Shown piece after piece: positions 8,150-15,679 of a stretch of 64,000 bases of DNA (its first letter is position 1; each line of letters opens with the position of its first letter). Both the position numbers and the translations under genes were made by a program. The notes beneath the pieces were generated by a model. It saw nothing but the letters and a program-made list of their open reading frames with translations. It was not told where the DNA came from and ran no database searches. This stretch comes from Pararobbsia alpina_A (lineage in GTDB: Bacteria > Pseudomonadota > Gammaproteobacteria > Burkholderiales > Burkholderiaceae): NCBI RefSeq assembly GCF_965118125.1, contig NZ_OZ221287.1:248001-312000 (forward strand), written 5' to 3'.

Positions 8150-9973
8150 CTAATCATTGAAGTCGCTTTCTGCCTCGCTATCCGAATCGACGCTGCTCTG
8201 CGGCGCCATCGCTTTGGCCCTTGTCGTAAGCGCAGTGGTCAACGGATTAATGGAAAGGCCATTCTGGTTTGATCCGAGCGAGTTCAACCTGGCGATCAAG
8301 GCTGGATCGGTGTATTTCTGTTGCTGATCCGATCTGGTTGCCCGGATCTGGGCCAAAAGGTCTGAACGTGCGCGGGAAGGCGGTGAAGATCCGGTGGGTG
8401 CGTCCGCCCCCCCGGATACCTTCGGGTTCGTGCGACTCGTACCCGGTGGCGGTGGCGGCGCAGGCGGCACGTTTCGAACAGGCATCAACGCCTTTTTCGG
8501 CCTGGCTTCTTCAAGATCGGTATCGCTCTTGATCTCTCTGATGCCTGGCTGTGCACGCGCATCACCCTTCACCTCAACCGTTGTCCGCGTCAATCCTGCC
8601 TCGCCGAACGAGACTCGCTGGCCCGTTTCGTCGGAACTTGCCCGGCGCATCGGCACACTTCCCGCATCACCCTCAGGCCGACTTTGACGGTTGAATTCGT
8701 CGTCTTCGTCATTGTTGAGGCGCCGGTCTCCCGAATCGGAATGACGCCGTTCGTTCAATGCGGGCGCGCACTTCGACTCCGGCGGTGTCGAAGGAGCCGT
8801 CGATGCCTGGCTTTGCCGCGCCGGCCTGATTTCCGCCCGGTAGTACGAGGCCCGTGACCCGGCCGAACTCGAAGATCGACTCAGACTGTTTTCCTCAAAC
8901 GCTTCAGCACCTGACACATCCTCCGATTCCGATGCGCTGCTGCTCGACTCATCCAGATTCGCAGAAACGATGCCCCATTTGTTTTCTTCGAGGCGCCGCA
9001 ACAGATGCGAGAAGACTGCGTAATTTTGATCGACCCGGTCATTCATATGCTTCGTCGAGGCGAAGGCTTCCGCCACGAGCCTGCGAGACGAGTCTGTCAG
9101 CAGACCGGTACGATGAAAGACATCGAGCAAGGCTTTGCCCGCATTGGAGTTAGTGCGGTAATCGAGGCGCTTAACGTAGTCGAGCAGTGCCCGATACGCG
9201 TTCATGTCTTGAGTCCGACCATGACCAGTTTGCAGCAAGAGCGACTTCACGCGTTCTGCTGCTCGTTGTCTGGCCATCGCATCGCCTTTCGAATGCAACG
9301 CGGCGTACAAGGCTCGCCCGAAACGCCGGATCGTCCTGTCCGACGGACTGCTACCGTTGACGATCCACGAGAACAGGCTCGTGCTTCCCTTTGGAGATCC
9401 GGGATTTGCAGGCCCCAGAAGCAAATCCAGCGATTGCTGTGAATAGGCGATATGGCGTCGCTCAGCTGTATTCAGGATCGATAGAAAGCGGTTGACCAGC
9501 GCTTCGGCATCCCCCTCTTGATACCCCATCAGCGCCTGAACAAAATGATGAGAACTCAAAAGAGAAACGAACGACTGGGGGACTTCTCGTATGGTGCACG
9601 AACGAATCTTGCCGCGCATTTCATCGAGAAGGTCGAGTGTTTCCAGGGTCTCTTTGTCGCGCCGCTCCTGATTCCAGGTTTGTGCGTAGCTGAACTTCCG
9701 TGCTTGCGCGTCGAGTCGCATTCTAAGAGCGTCCTCCGAATTCGCGTGTTCGTACGTCCGCCGTGTCAGGAGCGAGCCGACGTTGAACAAAAAGCGCTGG
9801 AAGGACGACTCCACGCGAACCGCAGTCATGCGCTGGAGGAAAGTAGAGCGGGTATTTGAACGACTGCCTGACTGCACAACTCCGTCGCGCGATGGATTGG
9901 CTTTGATACCCCCTGACCCATACCCCGACGAATTCCTCCGGCTTGAGCCTGGATACACGACCGAACCTTCCAT
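8150..9973 (-). CDS. Putative secreted effector with a WASP-VCA-like C-terminus (polyproline, WH2-like, connector-like, acidic tail)
   Basis: This is a 607-residue protein. The start at 9973 (MEGSVVYPGS) was chosen because GAAAGGGG lies 8 nt upstream; an ATG at 10006 has only a crowded GAGG. Residues 1-40 are Ser/Gly/Arg-rich like type III secretion signals. About residues 45-325 are helical. Residues 330-500 are Ser/Glu-rich and look disordered. The end is modular: polyproline PPAPPPPPG at 503-511, a WH2-like helix RSDLLAQIR at 537-544, a connector-like PLTTALTTRAKAM at 577-589, and an acidic tail SDSEAESDFND at 597-607. That is the order of the N-WASP VCA region. The WH2 LKKT/V element is not obvious and the tail has Phe rather than Trp. 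No secretion apparatus lies nearby other than T2SS. The gene looks less GC-rich than its neighbours, suggesting transfer. Function is inferred, not shown. Confidence 0.8.
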   Translation of the reverse strand: MEGSVVYPGSSRRNSSGYGSGGIKANPSRDGVVQSGSRSNTRSTFLQRMTAVRVESSFQRFLFNVGSLLTRRTYEHANSEDALRMRLDAQARKFSYAQTWNQERRDKETLETLDLLDEMRGKIRSCTIREVPQSFVSLLSSHHFVQALMGYQEGDAEALVNRFLSILNTAERRHIAYSQQSLDLLLGPANPGSPKGSTSLFSWIVNGSSPSDRTIRRFGRALYAALHSKGDAMARQRAAERVKSLLLQTGHGRTQDMNAYRALLDYVKRLDYRTNSNAGKALLDVFHRTGLLTDSSRRLVAEAFASTKHMNDRVDQNYAVFSHLLRRLEENKWGIVSANLDESSSSASESEDVSGAEAFEENSLSRSSSSAGSRASYYRAEIRPARQSQASTAPSTPPESKCAPALNERRHSDSGDRRLNNDEDDEFNRQSRPEGDAGSVPMRRASSDETGQRVSFGEAGLTRTTVEVKGDARAQPGIREIKSDTDLEEARPKKALMPVRNVPPAPPPPPGTSRTNPKVSGGADAPTGSSPPSRARSDLLAQIRATRSDQQQKYTDPALIARLNSLGSNQNGLSINPLTTALTTRAKAMAPQSSVDSDSEAESDFND

Positions 9974-10146
9974 GCGAAAACCCCTTTCAGAATGCGATGT
10001 TTGCATTCCTCAGTTTTCACCGGATGGCGTTAAATTATTTGCCTAAGCTGCGCATCGAATATCGCGAATCACGCCGTGCGGACGAGGTGCGAAGAACGCC
10101 GGGCAAGTCAGGCATTGAGCGGCACTTAACGGGAACCGCGTCGCCG

Positions 10147-10650
10147 CTAACCTCGCGGCGGAATTGACCGTGCCCCGTCGGCCAGATGCCCGAGCGGCAG
10201 CGGCCCCGAACGCTTGAACGTGGTCAGCACGATATTCGACCGCACGCTATCGACACCCGGTACGCGCATCAGCTTTTTCATAACGAACGCAGACAAGGCA
10301 TTGAGATCCGGCGCGACAATGCGAAGCAGATAGTCCGCATCGCCGACGACCGCGTGGCATTCGAGTACTTCGGGAAGCAGATCGATCTGCTCCTGAAACT
10401 GTTCGATGATCGAATCGCCGTGATGCTTGAGACGCAGACTCGTGAAAGCAGTCACGCTAAGCCCGAGCGTTTCGGGCCGGAGTACGACGCGATATCCGTC
10501 GATCACACCGATCGATTCGAGCCGCTGAAGACGACGGCCGATCTGGGAAGCGGAAAGCGGCACCTGCTCACCCAGCTGTTGATGGGTTGCACGGCCGTAT
10601 CGTTGAAGAACCTCCAGCAGCGCGAGGTCGAAATGATCGAGCTCAACCAT
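10147..10650 (-). CDS. Lrp/AsnC-family transcriptional regulator
   Basis: This is a 167-residue regulator. An N-terminal HTH (about residues 5-60: LDHFDLALLEVLQRYGRAT, then SASQIGRRLQRLE) precedes an RAM ligand-binding domain ending near VRSNIVLTTFKRS. The start was set at ATG 10650, giving the family-typical MVELDHFDLAL; upstream codons in frame are not conserved-looking. It is divergent from phhB across 175 nt. Lrp-type regulators beside phenylalanine hydroxylase genes usually respond to aromatic amino acids, so control of phhB is likely. The phhA gene that would complete such a unit is not next to it. Confidence 0.92.
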   Translation of the reverse strand: MVELDHFDLALLEVLQRYGRATHQQLGEQVPLSASQIGRRLQRLESIGVIDGYRVVLRPETLGLSVTAFTSLRLKHHGDSIIEQFQEQIDLLPEVLECHAVVGDADYLLRIVAPDLNALSAFVMKKLMRVPGVDSVRSNIVLTTFKRSGPLPLGHLADGARSIPPRG

Positions 10651-10825
10651 GTGTCTGCTCCGCATTGTTCGTCGTTTTGATGCGGCAGTATCGCATAGTG
10701 CGCTTCTGGCACAATCGACTCGTGCCGATGACGACTCGATCACGCACGTTTTCGACGGCAGGGTTTATCCAGGCCGAACCGATGCTCATGGTTGAAATCA
10801 AACCCCAACACGGAGGACGCAAGCC

Positions 10826-11122
10826 ATGGTCACGAAGCTCACCGCGGAAGAACGCAAATCCAAGCTCCCCGCCTTGCCCGGCTGGGAGCCCTCAGTAGGT
10901 CGCGACGCACTGCACAAGTCATTCAAGTTCGACGACTTCAACGCGGCCTTTGGATTCATGACACGCGTGGCAATCAAAGCCCAGGAAATGAATCACCATC
11001 CCGAGTGGTTCAACGTCTATAACAAAGTCGAAATCACGCTCTCCACCCATGAAGCCGGTGGCCTGACGCAGCGCGATATCGAGCTGGCCCAATTCATTGA
11101 AAAAGTCGTGTCTGCGGGTTAA
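10826..11122 (+). CDS. phhB: Pterin-4a-carbinolamine dehydratase
   Basis: This is a 98-residue enzyme that dehydrates 4a-hydroxytetrahydrobiopterin formed by aromatic amino-acid hydroxylases, so regenerating the cofactor. The family motif NHHPEWFNVYNKVEI sits near residues 54-68 and its His pair is catalytic. GGAGGA lies 9 nt before the ATG. It is divergent from an Lrp-family gene. The hydroxylase PhhA, commonly beside PhhB, is absent from this locus. It must be elsewhere, or PhhB serves another role such as molybdopterin or pterin recycling. Confidence 0.93.
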   Translation: MVTKLTAEERKSKLPALPGWEPSVGRDALHKSFKFDDFNAAFGFMTRVAIKAQEMNHHPEWFNVYNKVEITLSTHEAGGLTQRDIELAQFIEKVVSAG

Positions 11123-11146
11123 CCGGGTGTATTCCGATGCCCGGTT
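11121..11146. terminator. Weak hairpin between convergent phhB and DUF3717-like gene
   Basis: AACCGGG and CCCGGTT pair around a 12-nt loop exactly between the two converging stop codons. It includes the phhB TAA. There is no T-run, so it is at best a weak two-way transcription end. Confidence 0.35.
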
Positions 11147-11388
11147 CAGCTTGCATCGCCCGCTTCCGGGGTAGACGATAACGTCGTAAACGCTTGCCAC
11201 GCGTCGATCGCTGCCTTGTCAAGTTCCGTAAGGTCAATGAAGTTTCGGCGCTGTACAATCATTTGCGCATAAGGTTTGCTTAGCGCGCTGGCTTCGAAAC
11301 CCAACGACATTTCATCGCCCTGCGAAGGCGAGCGGTTTCGCCAGAAATTGATTGCGGCTTCGAGTTCGGTAATGGAGATGTCGGGCAT
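11146..11388 (-). CDS. DUF3717-like small conserved protein
   Basis: This is an 80-residue protein starting MPDISITELEAAINFWRNRSP and containing a conserved-looking central part (LSKPYAQMIVQRRNFIDL, with IDAWQ). It matches my recollection of the DUF3717 family of Burkholderiales. The start was placed at 11388; the open frame extends upstream to 11610 but that part overlaps the promoter of the response regulator and is not family-like. It appears soluble, acidic and helical. Function is unknown. It is divergent from the two-component operon. Confidence 0.75.
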   Translation of the reverse strand: MPDISITELEAAINFWRNRSPSQGDEMSLGFEASALSKPYAQMIVQRRNFIDLTELDKAAIDAWQAFTTLSSTPEAGDAS

Positions 11389-11570
11389 GCGACTCCGATG
11401 TCGATAGTGCCGCCCGTGGCCGGCGAGTGCGGCGAAGATAATGATCAGTAACACGCCGCGCCAACGCTGTCCGGCAAAATCCGGTCTAATCGCTCGCGAC
11501 AAACGTTGCGATCGCCAGCCGGCGAGACGGGCTCCCGGGTGACCCCCGAAATTGTACTTGAGTGAATGAC

Positions 11571-12257
11571 ATGCGACTCCTGCTGATTGAAGACGACCGC
11601 CCGATCGCACGGGGCATCCAGAGCAGCCTCGAACAGGCTGGTTTCACCGTCGATATGGTTCACGACGGCATCTTCGCCGAACAGGCGTTGACGCAAAACC
11701 GCCATGAACTGGTGATCCTCGATCTGGGCTTGCCCGGCATCGACGGCATGACGCTGCTCACGCGCTTCCGCCAGGGCAATCGCCACACGCCGGTTATCGT
11801 GCTGACGGCTCGCGACGAACTCCACGATCGCGTTCAAGGCCTGAACGTCGGCGCCGACGACTACATGATCAAGCCGTTCGAACCGGCTGAACTCGAAGCG
11901 CGCATCCGCGCTGTCATGCGCCGCAGCGGTCCGCACAACGACGTTCCGCGTCCGGAAGTCACGCTCGGTGGCCTGCGCCTGTCGGGTGTCGATCGCCGGA
12001 TCTTCAACGGCGAAAAAGCGCTCGAACTCTCGCCGCGCGAATTCGCGGTGCTTGAACTGCTCTTGCTGCGTCACGGCCGTGTGGTCAGCAAGGCTCAGCT
12101 CCAGGATCACCTCACGCACTTCGGCGGCGATCTCGGCGACACCGCGATCGAAGTTTATGTGCACCGGGTGCGCCGCAAGCTCGAAAACTGTCGCGTGGAA
12201 ATCGTGACGGTTCGCGGCTTTGGCTACCTGCTCCAGGAAATCCGACCCGCTTCGTAA
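11571..12257 (+). CDS. OmpR-family response regulator
   Basis: This is a 228-residue two-component regulator of the QseB/TctD/PmrA type. The receiver domain (residues 1-115) has the acidic pair LIEDDR, phospho-acceptor Asp51 in VILDLGLPGIDG, the conserved Thr in VLTARDE, and Lys in MIKPFEP. The C-terminal winged helix (about 130-225) ends in YVHRVRRKLENCRVEIVTVRGFGYLL. A GTG at 11562 in frame is an alternative start, but ATG 11571 gives the standard MRLLLIEDD. It is followed by its sensor kinase after 12 nt, so they are co-transcribed. Confidence 0.93.
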   Translation: MRLLLIEDDRPIARGIQSSLEQAGFTVDMVHDGIFAEQALTQNRHELVILDLGLPGIDGMTLLTRFRQGNRHTPVIVLTARDELHDRVQGLNVGADDYMIKPFEPAELEARIRAVMRRSGPHNDVPRPEVTLGGLRLSGVDRRIFNGEKALELSPREFAVLELLLLRHGRVVSKAQLQDHLTHFGGDLGDTAIEVYVHRVRRKLENCRVEIVTVRGFGYLLQEIRPAS

Positions 12258-12269
12258 CCCAGGAACTGC

Positions 12270-13703
12270 ATGCCGTTTCGCAGCGGACCGGCACCGAGTC
12301 TGCGCCGGTCGCTGCTGCGCCGGCTTGCGGCACCCTTCTCGCTGCTCGCGATCGCGAGCGGCCTGATCGCGTTCGGCCTCGCGCTGCAATACACCGAACG
12401 CGTCGTCGACCGGTCGCTCTCTGATCTCGCGACCGCCATCGCCCAGGAAGTTCATGTCTCGGCAGATCGAGCGGACGAAACCGTCCCTTCGCTCGCCGAA
12501 GCCATGTTCTCCGACCCGGTCGAGCAGCTCGTCTATCGCGTGACCGACGGCCAGATCGAACTCGCGGGCGACCCGGATCTCCCTCTTGAAGGTACCGACG
12601 TGCGTCGCATGGACCGTGCGACCTTGTTCGACGCGACCTTCGAAGGGAATAGTGTGCGCGTCGCGCAGGTCCTCGCGCCGCGCGTCAACGGCAGACCGCT
12701 GATCATCGAGGTCGGCCAGCGCTTCGGGCGCCGCTATCGCCTAGCCGGCGAATTTCTGTCGGCCATCATGCTGCCGCTGATCATTCTGCTGCTTGTCGGT
12801 TCGATCATCGTGTGGCGCGTCGTCAATCAGCAACTCGGCCCGCTCGGCGCACTCGCCGACTCGCTGAACAGACAGACGCACACCTCGCTCGAGCCCGTCG
12901 ACGAAACCTATGTGCCCATCGAGATCCGCCCGCTGACCAGTGCAGTCAACGGCTTGCTCGATCGCCTGAACCTCGCGCTCGATGCGCAACGCAAGTTCAT
13001 CGCCGATGCGGCCCATCAACTGCGCACGCCGATGACGGCCATCAAGCTGCACGCCGAACAAGCCGTCAATGCGCGCGACGATATCGCACAACGCGCGGCG
13101 GTCAATGAACTACGCGCGTCGGCCGACCGCGCGGTGCGTCTTTCGAATCAGTTGTTGTCGCTTGCGCGCGCCGAACCCGGGGAGCAAACCAAACGGTTCG
13201 TGCACGTGGACCTTGGCGAGATCGCATTCGAAACGGGTGCCGAATGGGTGCCCCGCGCGATCGCGCGCCATATCGATCTCGGTTTTGCGGGTGACAACGA
13301 GCCCGAAGCACCGCAGGAACGCGAGCGGTTGATCGTCAACGGCAATCCCGTCCTGCTCAGTGAAGTGCTCGCGAACCTGATCGACAACGCCATCAAATAC
13401 GTGCCGCCGCATCGCATGAACGACGGGCGCATCACCATTGCGGTGTCGCGCTTTGGCTCAGCGGCCGATATCCCGCTCGCCGAGCTGGCCGTGGAAGACA
13501 ATGGTCCGGGCGTGCCGCCGCATATGCGCGCCGATCTGTTCAAGCGCTTCTTCCGCGGCGACGGGCACGGTGAATCGGAAGGCGGTGCGGGGCTGGGTCT
13601 GGCGATCGTGCGCGATATCGTCGTACTGCACGGCGGCACGATCCACTATGAAAATGCGACCGGCGGCGGTTCGCGTTTCGTGATCCGCCTGCCGCTCGTT
13701 TAA
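12270..13703 (+). CDS. Sensor histidine kinase (TctE/QseC type)
   Basis: This is a 477-residue membrane kinase paired with the upstream regulator. Transmembrane helices lie at about residues 20-40 and 163-183, enclosing a periplasmic domain of about 120 residues of the 2CSK_N type. The dimerisation helix carries phospho-acceptor His249 in ADAAHQLRTPM. The ATPase domain shows the N box EVLANLIDNAIKYVP, G1 VEDNGPGVP, the F box FKRFFRG and G2 GGAGLGLAIV. The family includes tricarboxylate and quorum or metal sensors; the signal here is not known. Its stop is only 8 nt from the stop of the convergent SET-domain gene. Confidence 0.93.
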   Translation: MPFRSGPAPSLRRSLLRRLAAPFSLLAIASGLIAFGLALQYTERVVDRSLSDLATAIAQEVHVSADRADETVPSLAEAMFSDPVEQLVYRVTDGQIELAGDPDLPLEGTDVRRMDRATLFDATFEGNSVRVAQVLAPRVNGRPLIIEVGQRFGRRYRLAGEFLSAIMLPLIILLLVGSIIVWRVVNQQLGPLGALADSLNRQTHTSLEPVDETYVPIEIRPLTSAVNGLLDRLNLALDAQRKFIADAAHQLRTPMTAIKLHAEQAVNARDDIAQRAAVNELRASADRAVRLSNQLLSLARAEPGEQTKRFVHVDLGEIAFETGAEWVPRAIARHIDLGFAGDNEPEAPQERERLIVNGNPVLLSEVLANLIDNAIKYVPPHRMNDGRITIAVSRFGSAADIPLAELAVEDNGPGVPPHMRADLFKRFFRGDGHGESEGGAGLGLAIVRDIVVLHGGTIHYENATGGGSRFVIRLPLV

Positions 13704-13711
13704 GGCTTCAA

Positions 13712-14161
13712 TCAGCGCTTGGGCGCCAGCATCGTATGCCGGCAGTCCGGCGCGCCGCACCGGCATTCGTACTCACGCTGCAATTTCTTCGTGTAGCGCT
13801 CGTTGACGACGAGACCGTAGTCGTAAAACAACTCCTCGCCCTTCTTGATCGCGCGCAGCGCGTGAATGAACACGCGGCCTTCGATTTCCTCGGCCTCACA
13901 ATTCGGCGCACAGGAATGGTTGATCCAGCGGGCACTGTTGCCATGGATCTTGCCGTCGATGACGTCGCCGCTATCCAGCGCGAAATAGAACGTGTGGTGC
14001 GGGTCGTCCGGATCGTGCGGATGGCGGCGCAGAGCCTCCTTCCACGAAATCACTTCGCCCTTGTATTCGAGCAAACGCTCACCGGCTGCGATGCGCGACG
14101 CGGCAAACACGCCCTTGCCATGCACACCTGAGCGACGCACGACAATTCTGCGTGAAGTCAT
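13712..14161 (-). CDS. SET-domain protein (lysine methyltransferase type) with post-SET cysteines
   Basis: This is a 149-residue protein that is almost entirely a SET domain. Motifs are SGVHGKGVFAA at 11-21, the SAM and catalytic signature RWINHSCAPNCEAEEIEG at 78-95 and GEELFYDYG at 108-116. A post-SET-like CxC-x4-C, CRCGAPDC at 133-140, would bind zinc with the NHSC cysteine. AAAGGAAT lies 6 nt before ATG 14161; the frame is open further upstream without similarity. All pieces needed for methyl transfer appear present. The target in bacteria is unknown; ribosomal or nucleoid proteins are candidates. It is convergent with the two-component operon. Confidence 0.9.
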   Translation of the reverse strand: MTSRRIVVRRSGVHGKGVFAASRIAAGERLLEYKGEVISWKEALRRHPHDPDDPHHTFYFALDSGDVIDGKIHGNSARWINHSCAPNCEAEEIEGRVFIHALRAIKKGEELFYDYGLVVNERYTKKLQREYECRCGAPDCRHTMLAPKR

Positions 14162-14351
14162 CGACGATTCCTTTTGAACGACGCGTGAATAAAAAGCGTG
14201 GGCGCCACCGACGCGCACGCAGCGGCATCCTACCGTTGCCACTGCACACTTTCAATCTGCGTTGCGAATGTGCATCGATCGACGCCGATGCATCGCACAC
14301 AGCCGTGCGTTCAGTCTAGTCGGAAAGAATTCGCCGATGTCGCCGCATGTA

Positions 14352-14368
14352 CCCGGTCAAAGACCGGG
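14352..14368. terminator. Hairpin downstream of the MarR-family gene
   Basis: CCCGGTC-AAA-GACCGGG forms a perfect 7-bp stem with a 3-nt loop, 25 nt beyond the MarR stop on the minus strand. No T-run follows, so termination strength is doubtful. Confidence 0.35.
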
Positions 14369-14392
14369 CACCCGCGGGCGAAATCAAAGCAT

Positions 14393-15109
14393 TCAGGCCT
14401 GCTTGAGGAGCTTCCAGTTCCGGACCTGAGTCGCTGCGTCGGCTGCCTCGTAAGCCAGGCAATCCAGGCGGAGCGAACCGCGGTCGAGCGGCTGGGCGAG
14501 CGTCGCGCAACGGAACGACACGTCGACCACCTTGGGTGCCTTGGCCGCACGCGATGCGCCGCGGCGTGCCGATGCGCCCTCACCCGAGTCCGCCTCGAAC
14601 CAGCGGCACGTACCGCACATGCGGTGTGCGGGCATCGTGCCTTGAATCTCGAGTTCGCGGATCAGCTTGAACAGGCCGCTGTAGAGCGCGGTCTGCTCTT
14701 CGTCGCGCAGCGAATCAAGCGCACCCGACACGAAGCCAGGCCATTGCGCGGCGCGCTTGGCGGCCGTGCGGCCGCGTGCGGTCAGCTTGACGGCGAGTGC
14801 ACGGCGGTCATCCGCCGCACGACGCTTTTCGACAAGCCCTTTCTCTTCGAGCGTGCTGACAGCGTCGCTCGTCGTGGCCGCGGTCAATGCGGTTTCACGA
14901 GCGATGTCATTGAGTCGCAGTGGTGCCTTGCGTTGCATCAGCAGCATCAGGATCTCGCCTTGCGTCGGCGTGAGCCCTGCGCCTTCGGCCCAGTTCCACG
15001 CACGGTTGCGCATCGCCGTATTCAGGCGAAGCAATCCTTGCGTAATCCGGTCTGCCGGCCGATCCCCGTTAACCCCTGCGTCTTCACTTACTTGCGCAAC
15101 TTTGGTCAT
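14393..15109 (-). CDS. MarR-family regulator with a C-terminal Cys4 tail
   Basis: This is a 238-residue regulator. A MarR winged helix spans about residues 20-155 (LTPTQGEILMLLMQRKAPLR, then wing sequence EKRRAADDRRALAVKLT). A tail of 80 residues follows with Cys165 and Cys168 (MCGTCRWFE), Cys201 (FRCATL) and Cys217 (LRLDCLAYE), well placed to bind one metal ion or respond to redox change. I recall related proteobacterial MarR proteins with a similar tail, so this is a known but poorly characterised subgroup. The long AT-rich upstream region with DnaA-box-like sites contains its promoter. No obvious target gene lies next to it. Confidence 0.88.
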   Translation of the reverse strand: MTKVAQVSEDAGVNGDRPADRITQGLLRLNTAMRNRAWNWAEGAGLTPTQGEILMLLMQRKAPLRLNDIARETALTAATTSDAVSTLEEKGLVEKRRAADDRRALAVKLTARGRTAAKRAAQWPGFVSGALDSLRDEEQTALYSGLFKLIRELEIQGTMPAHRMCGTCRWFEADSGEGASARRGASRAAKAPKVVDVSFRCATLAQPLDRGSLRLDCLAYEAADAATQVRNWKLLKQA

Positions 15110-15679
15110 TTTCGCGTTGAACTCGCTTCTGATTTTTTCAGCATTCTAAGCGAGTCTAAAAAACATTTCAGTGACTTTATCCACAGGCTGTTGTGAATAA
15201 ACAGGGGATAAGGTGGGCTAAACATGTGGATAGAATCTGGATAATTGCCACTGCGGTCTCTGACCCGAAAAGATACCCCCGTCTTCCCGTTCAGAATCCC
15301 GCCGTTATCCGTGCGGTTCTACGTTTCAGAACCCCTTGATCTCCATGGGGAAACACGACTTTCCCACAGATTTGGGCAAGGCTTGTTAACTACTACGAAG
15401 TATACATACGTAAACCTGTAAACCTTCAAAGACACAGGGCCCGAAAAAATTTTGTTCGTATAAAAAAATTCAGTTGAGGGACAGCGCTGACACACGTCGG
15501 GAACAACGCCTCAACAGAATGGGAAAGAAACTGACACAAAAAAGCCATAGTTCTGACAGCGTGCTACGTCGGCTGCGGGCTTTTGAAAGCATCGCCGATG
15601 GCACCGCTATTCGAGCCACCGGCTGTGGCGCTTCACGCTCGCGAGTCGGCATGTCCGGTCCCGAACTCGCTTGTGCAGT
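15110..15679. other. Long intergenic region with AT-rich tracts and DnaA-box-like sites
   Basis: This 570-nt spacer separates the MarR gene from the 3' end of ybdK and has no credible coding sequence. The first part holds the group of DnaA-box-like 9-mers listed separately. It is followed by AT-rich stretches at about 15390-15420 and 15445-15475 (AAAAAATTTTGTTCGTATAAAAAAATT). It is much longer than spacers elsewhere in the window. It could be a regulatory region, a remnant, or a DnaA-binding locus. Confidence 0.6.
15177..15244. promoter_or_regulatory. Group of DnaA-box-like 9-mers
   Basis: TTATCCACA at 15177-15185 is a perfect DnaA box. TGTGAATAA at 15192-15200, TGTGGATAG at 15225-15233 and TCTGGATAA at 15236-15244 each differ from the consensus complement at one position. 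AGGGGATAA at 15203-15211 differs at two. Five such sites in 68 nt is far more than expected by chance. dnaA, dnaN, rpmH or parAB are not present nearby, so a chromosome origin is not claimed. Confidence 0.55.

Noticed and set aside
8150..9973. Identification as BimA
   Set aside because: There is no signal peptide, no autotransporter beta-barrel and no trimeric adhesin-type C-terminus; only the actin-related modules are similar.
10064..10093. TTCGC-N20-TTCGC (read on the minus strand) upstream of the VCA-like gene as a plant-inducible or Hrp-type promoter box
   Set aside because: Canonical boxes have 15 or 16 nt between half sites. The 20-nt spacing and lack of a phased -10 element make it unconvincing.
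15110..15480. Calling the DnaA-box group a chromosome origin
   Set aside because: No dnaA, dnaN, rpmH, gidA or parAB nearby and skew cannot be computed here, so only the boxes are reported.
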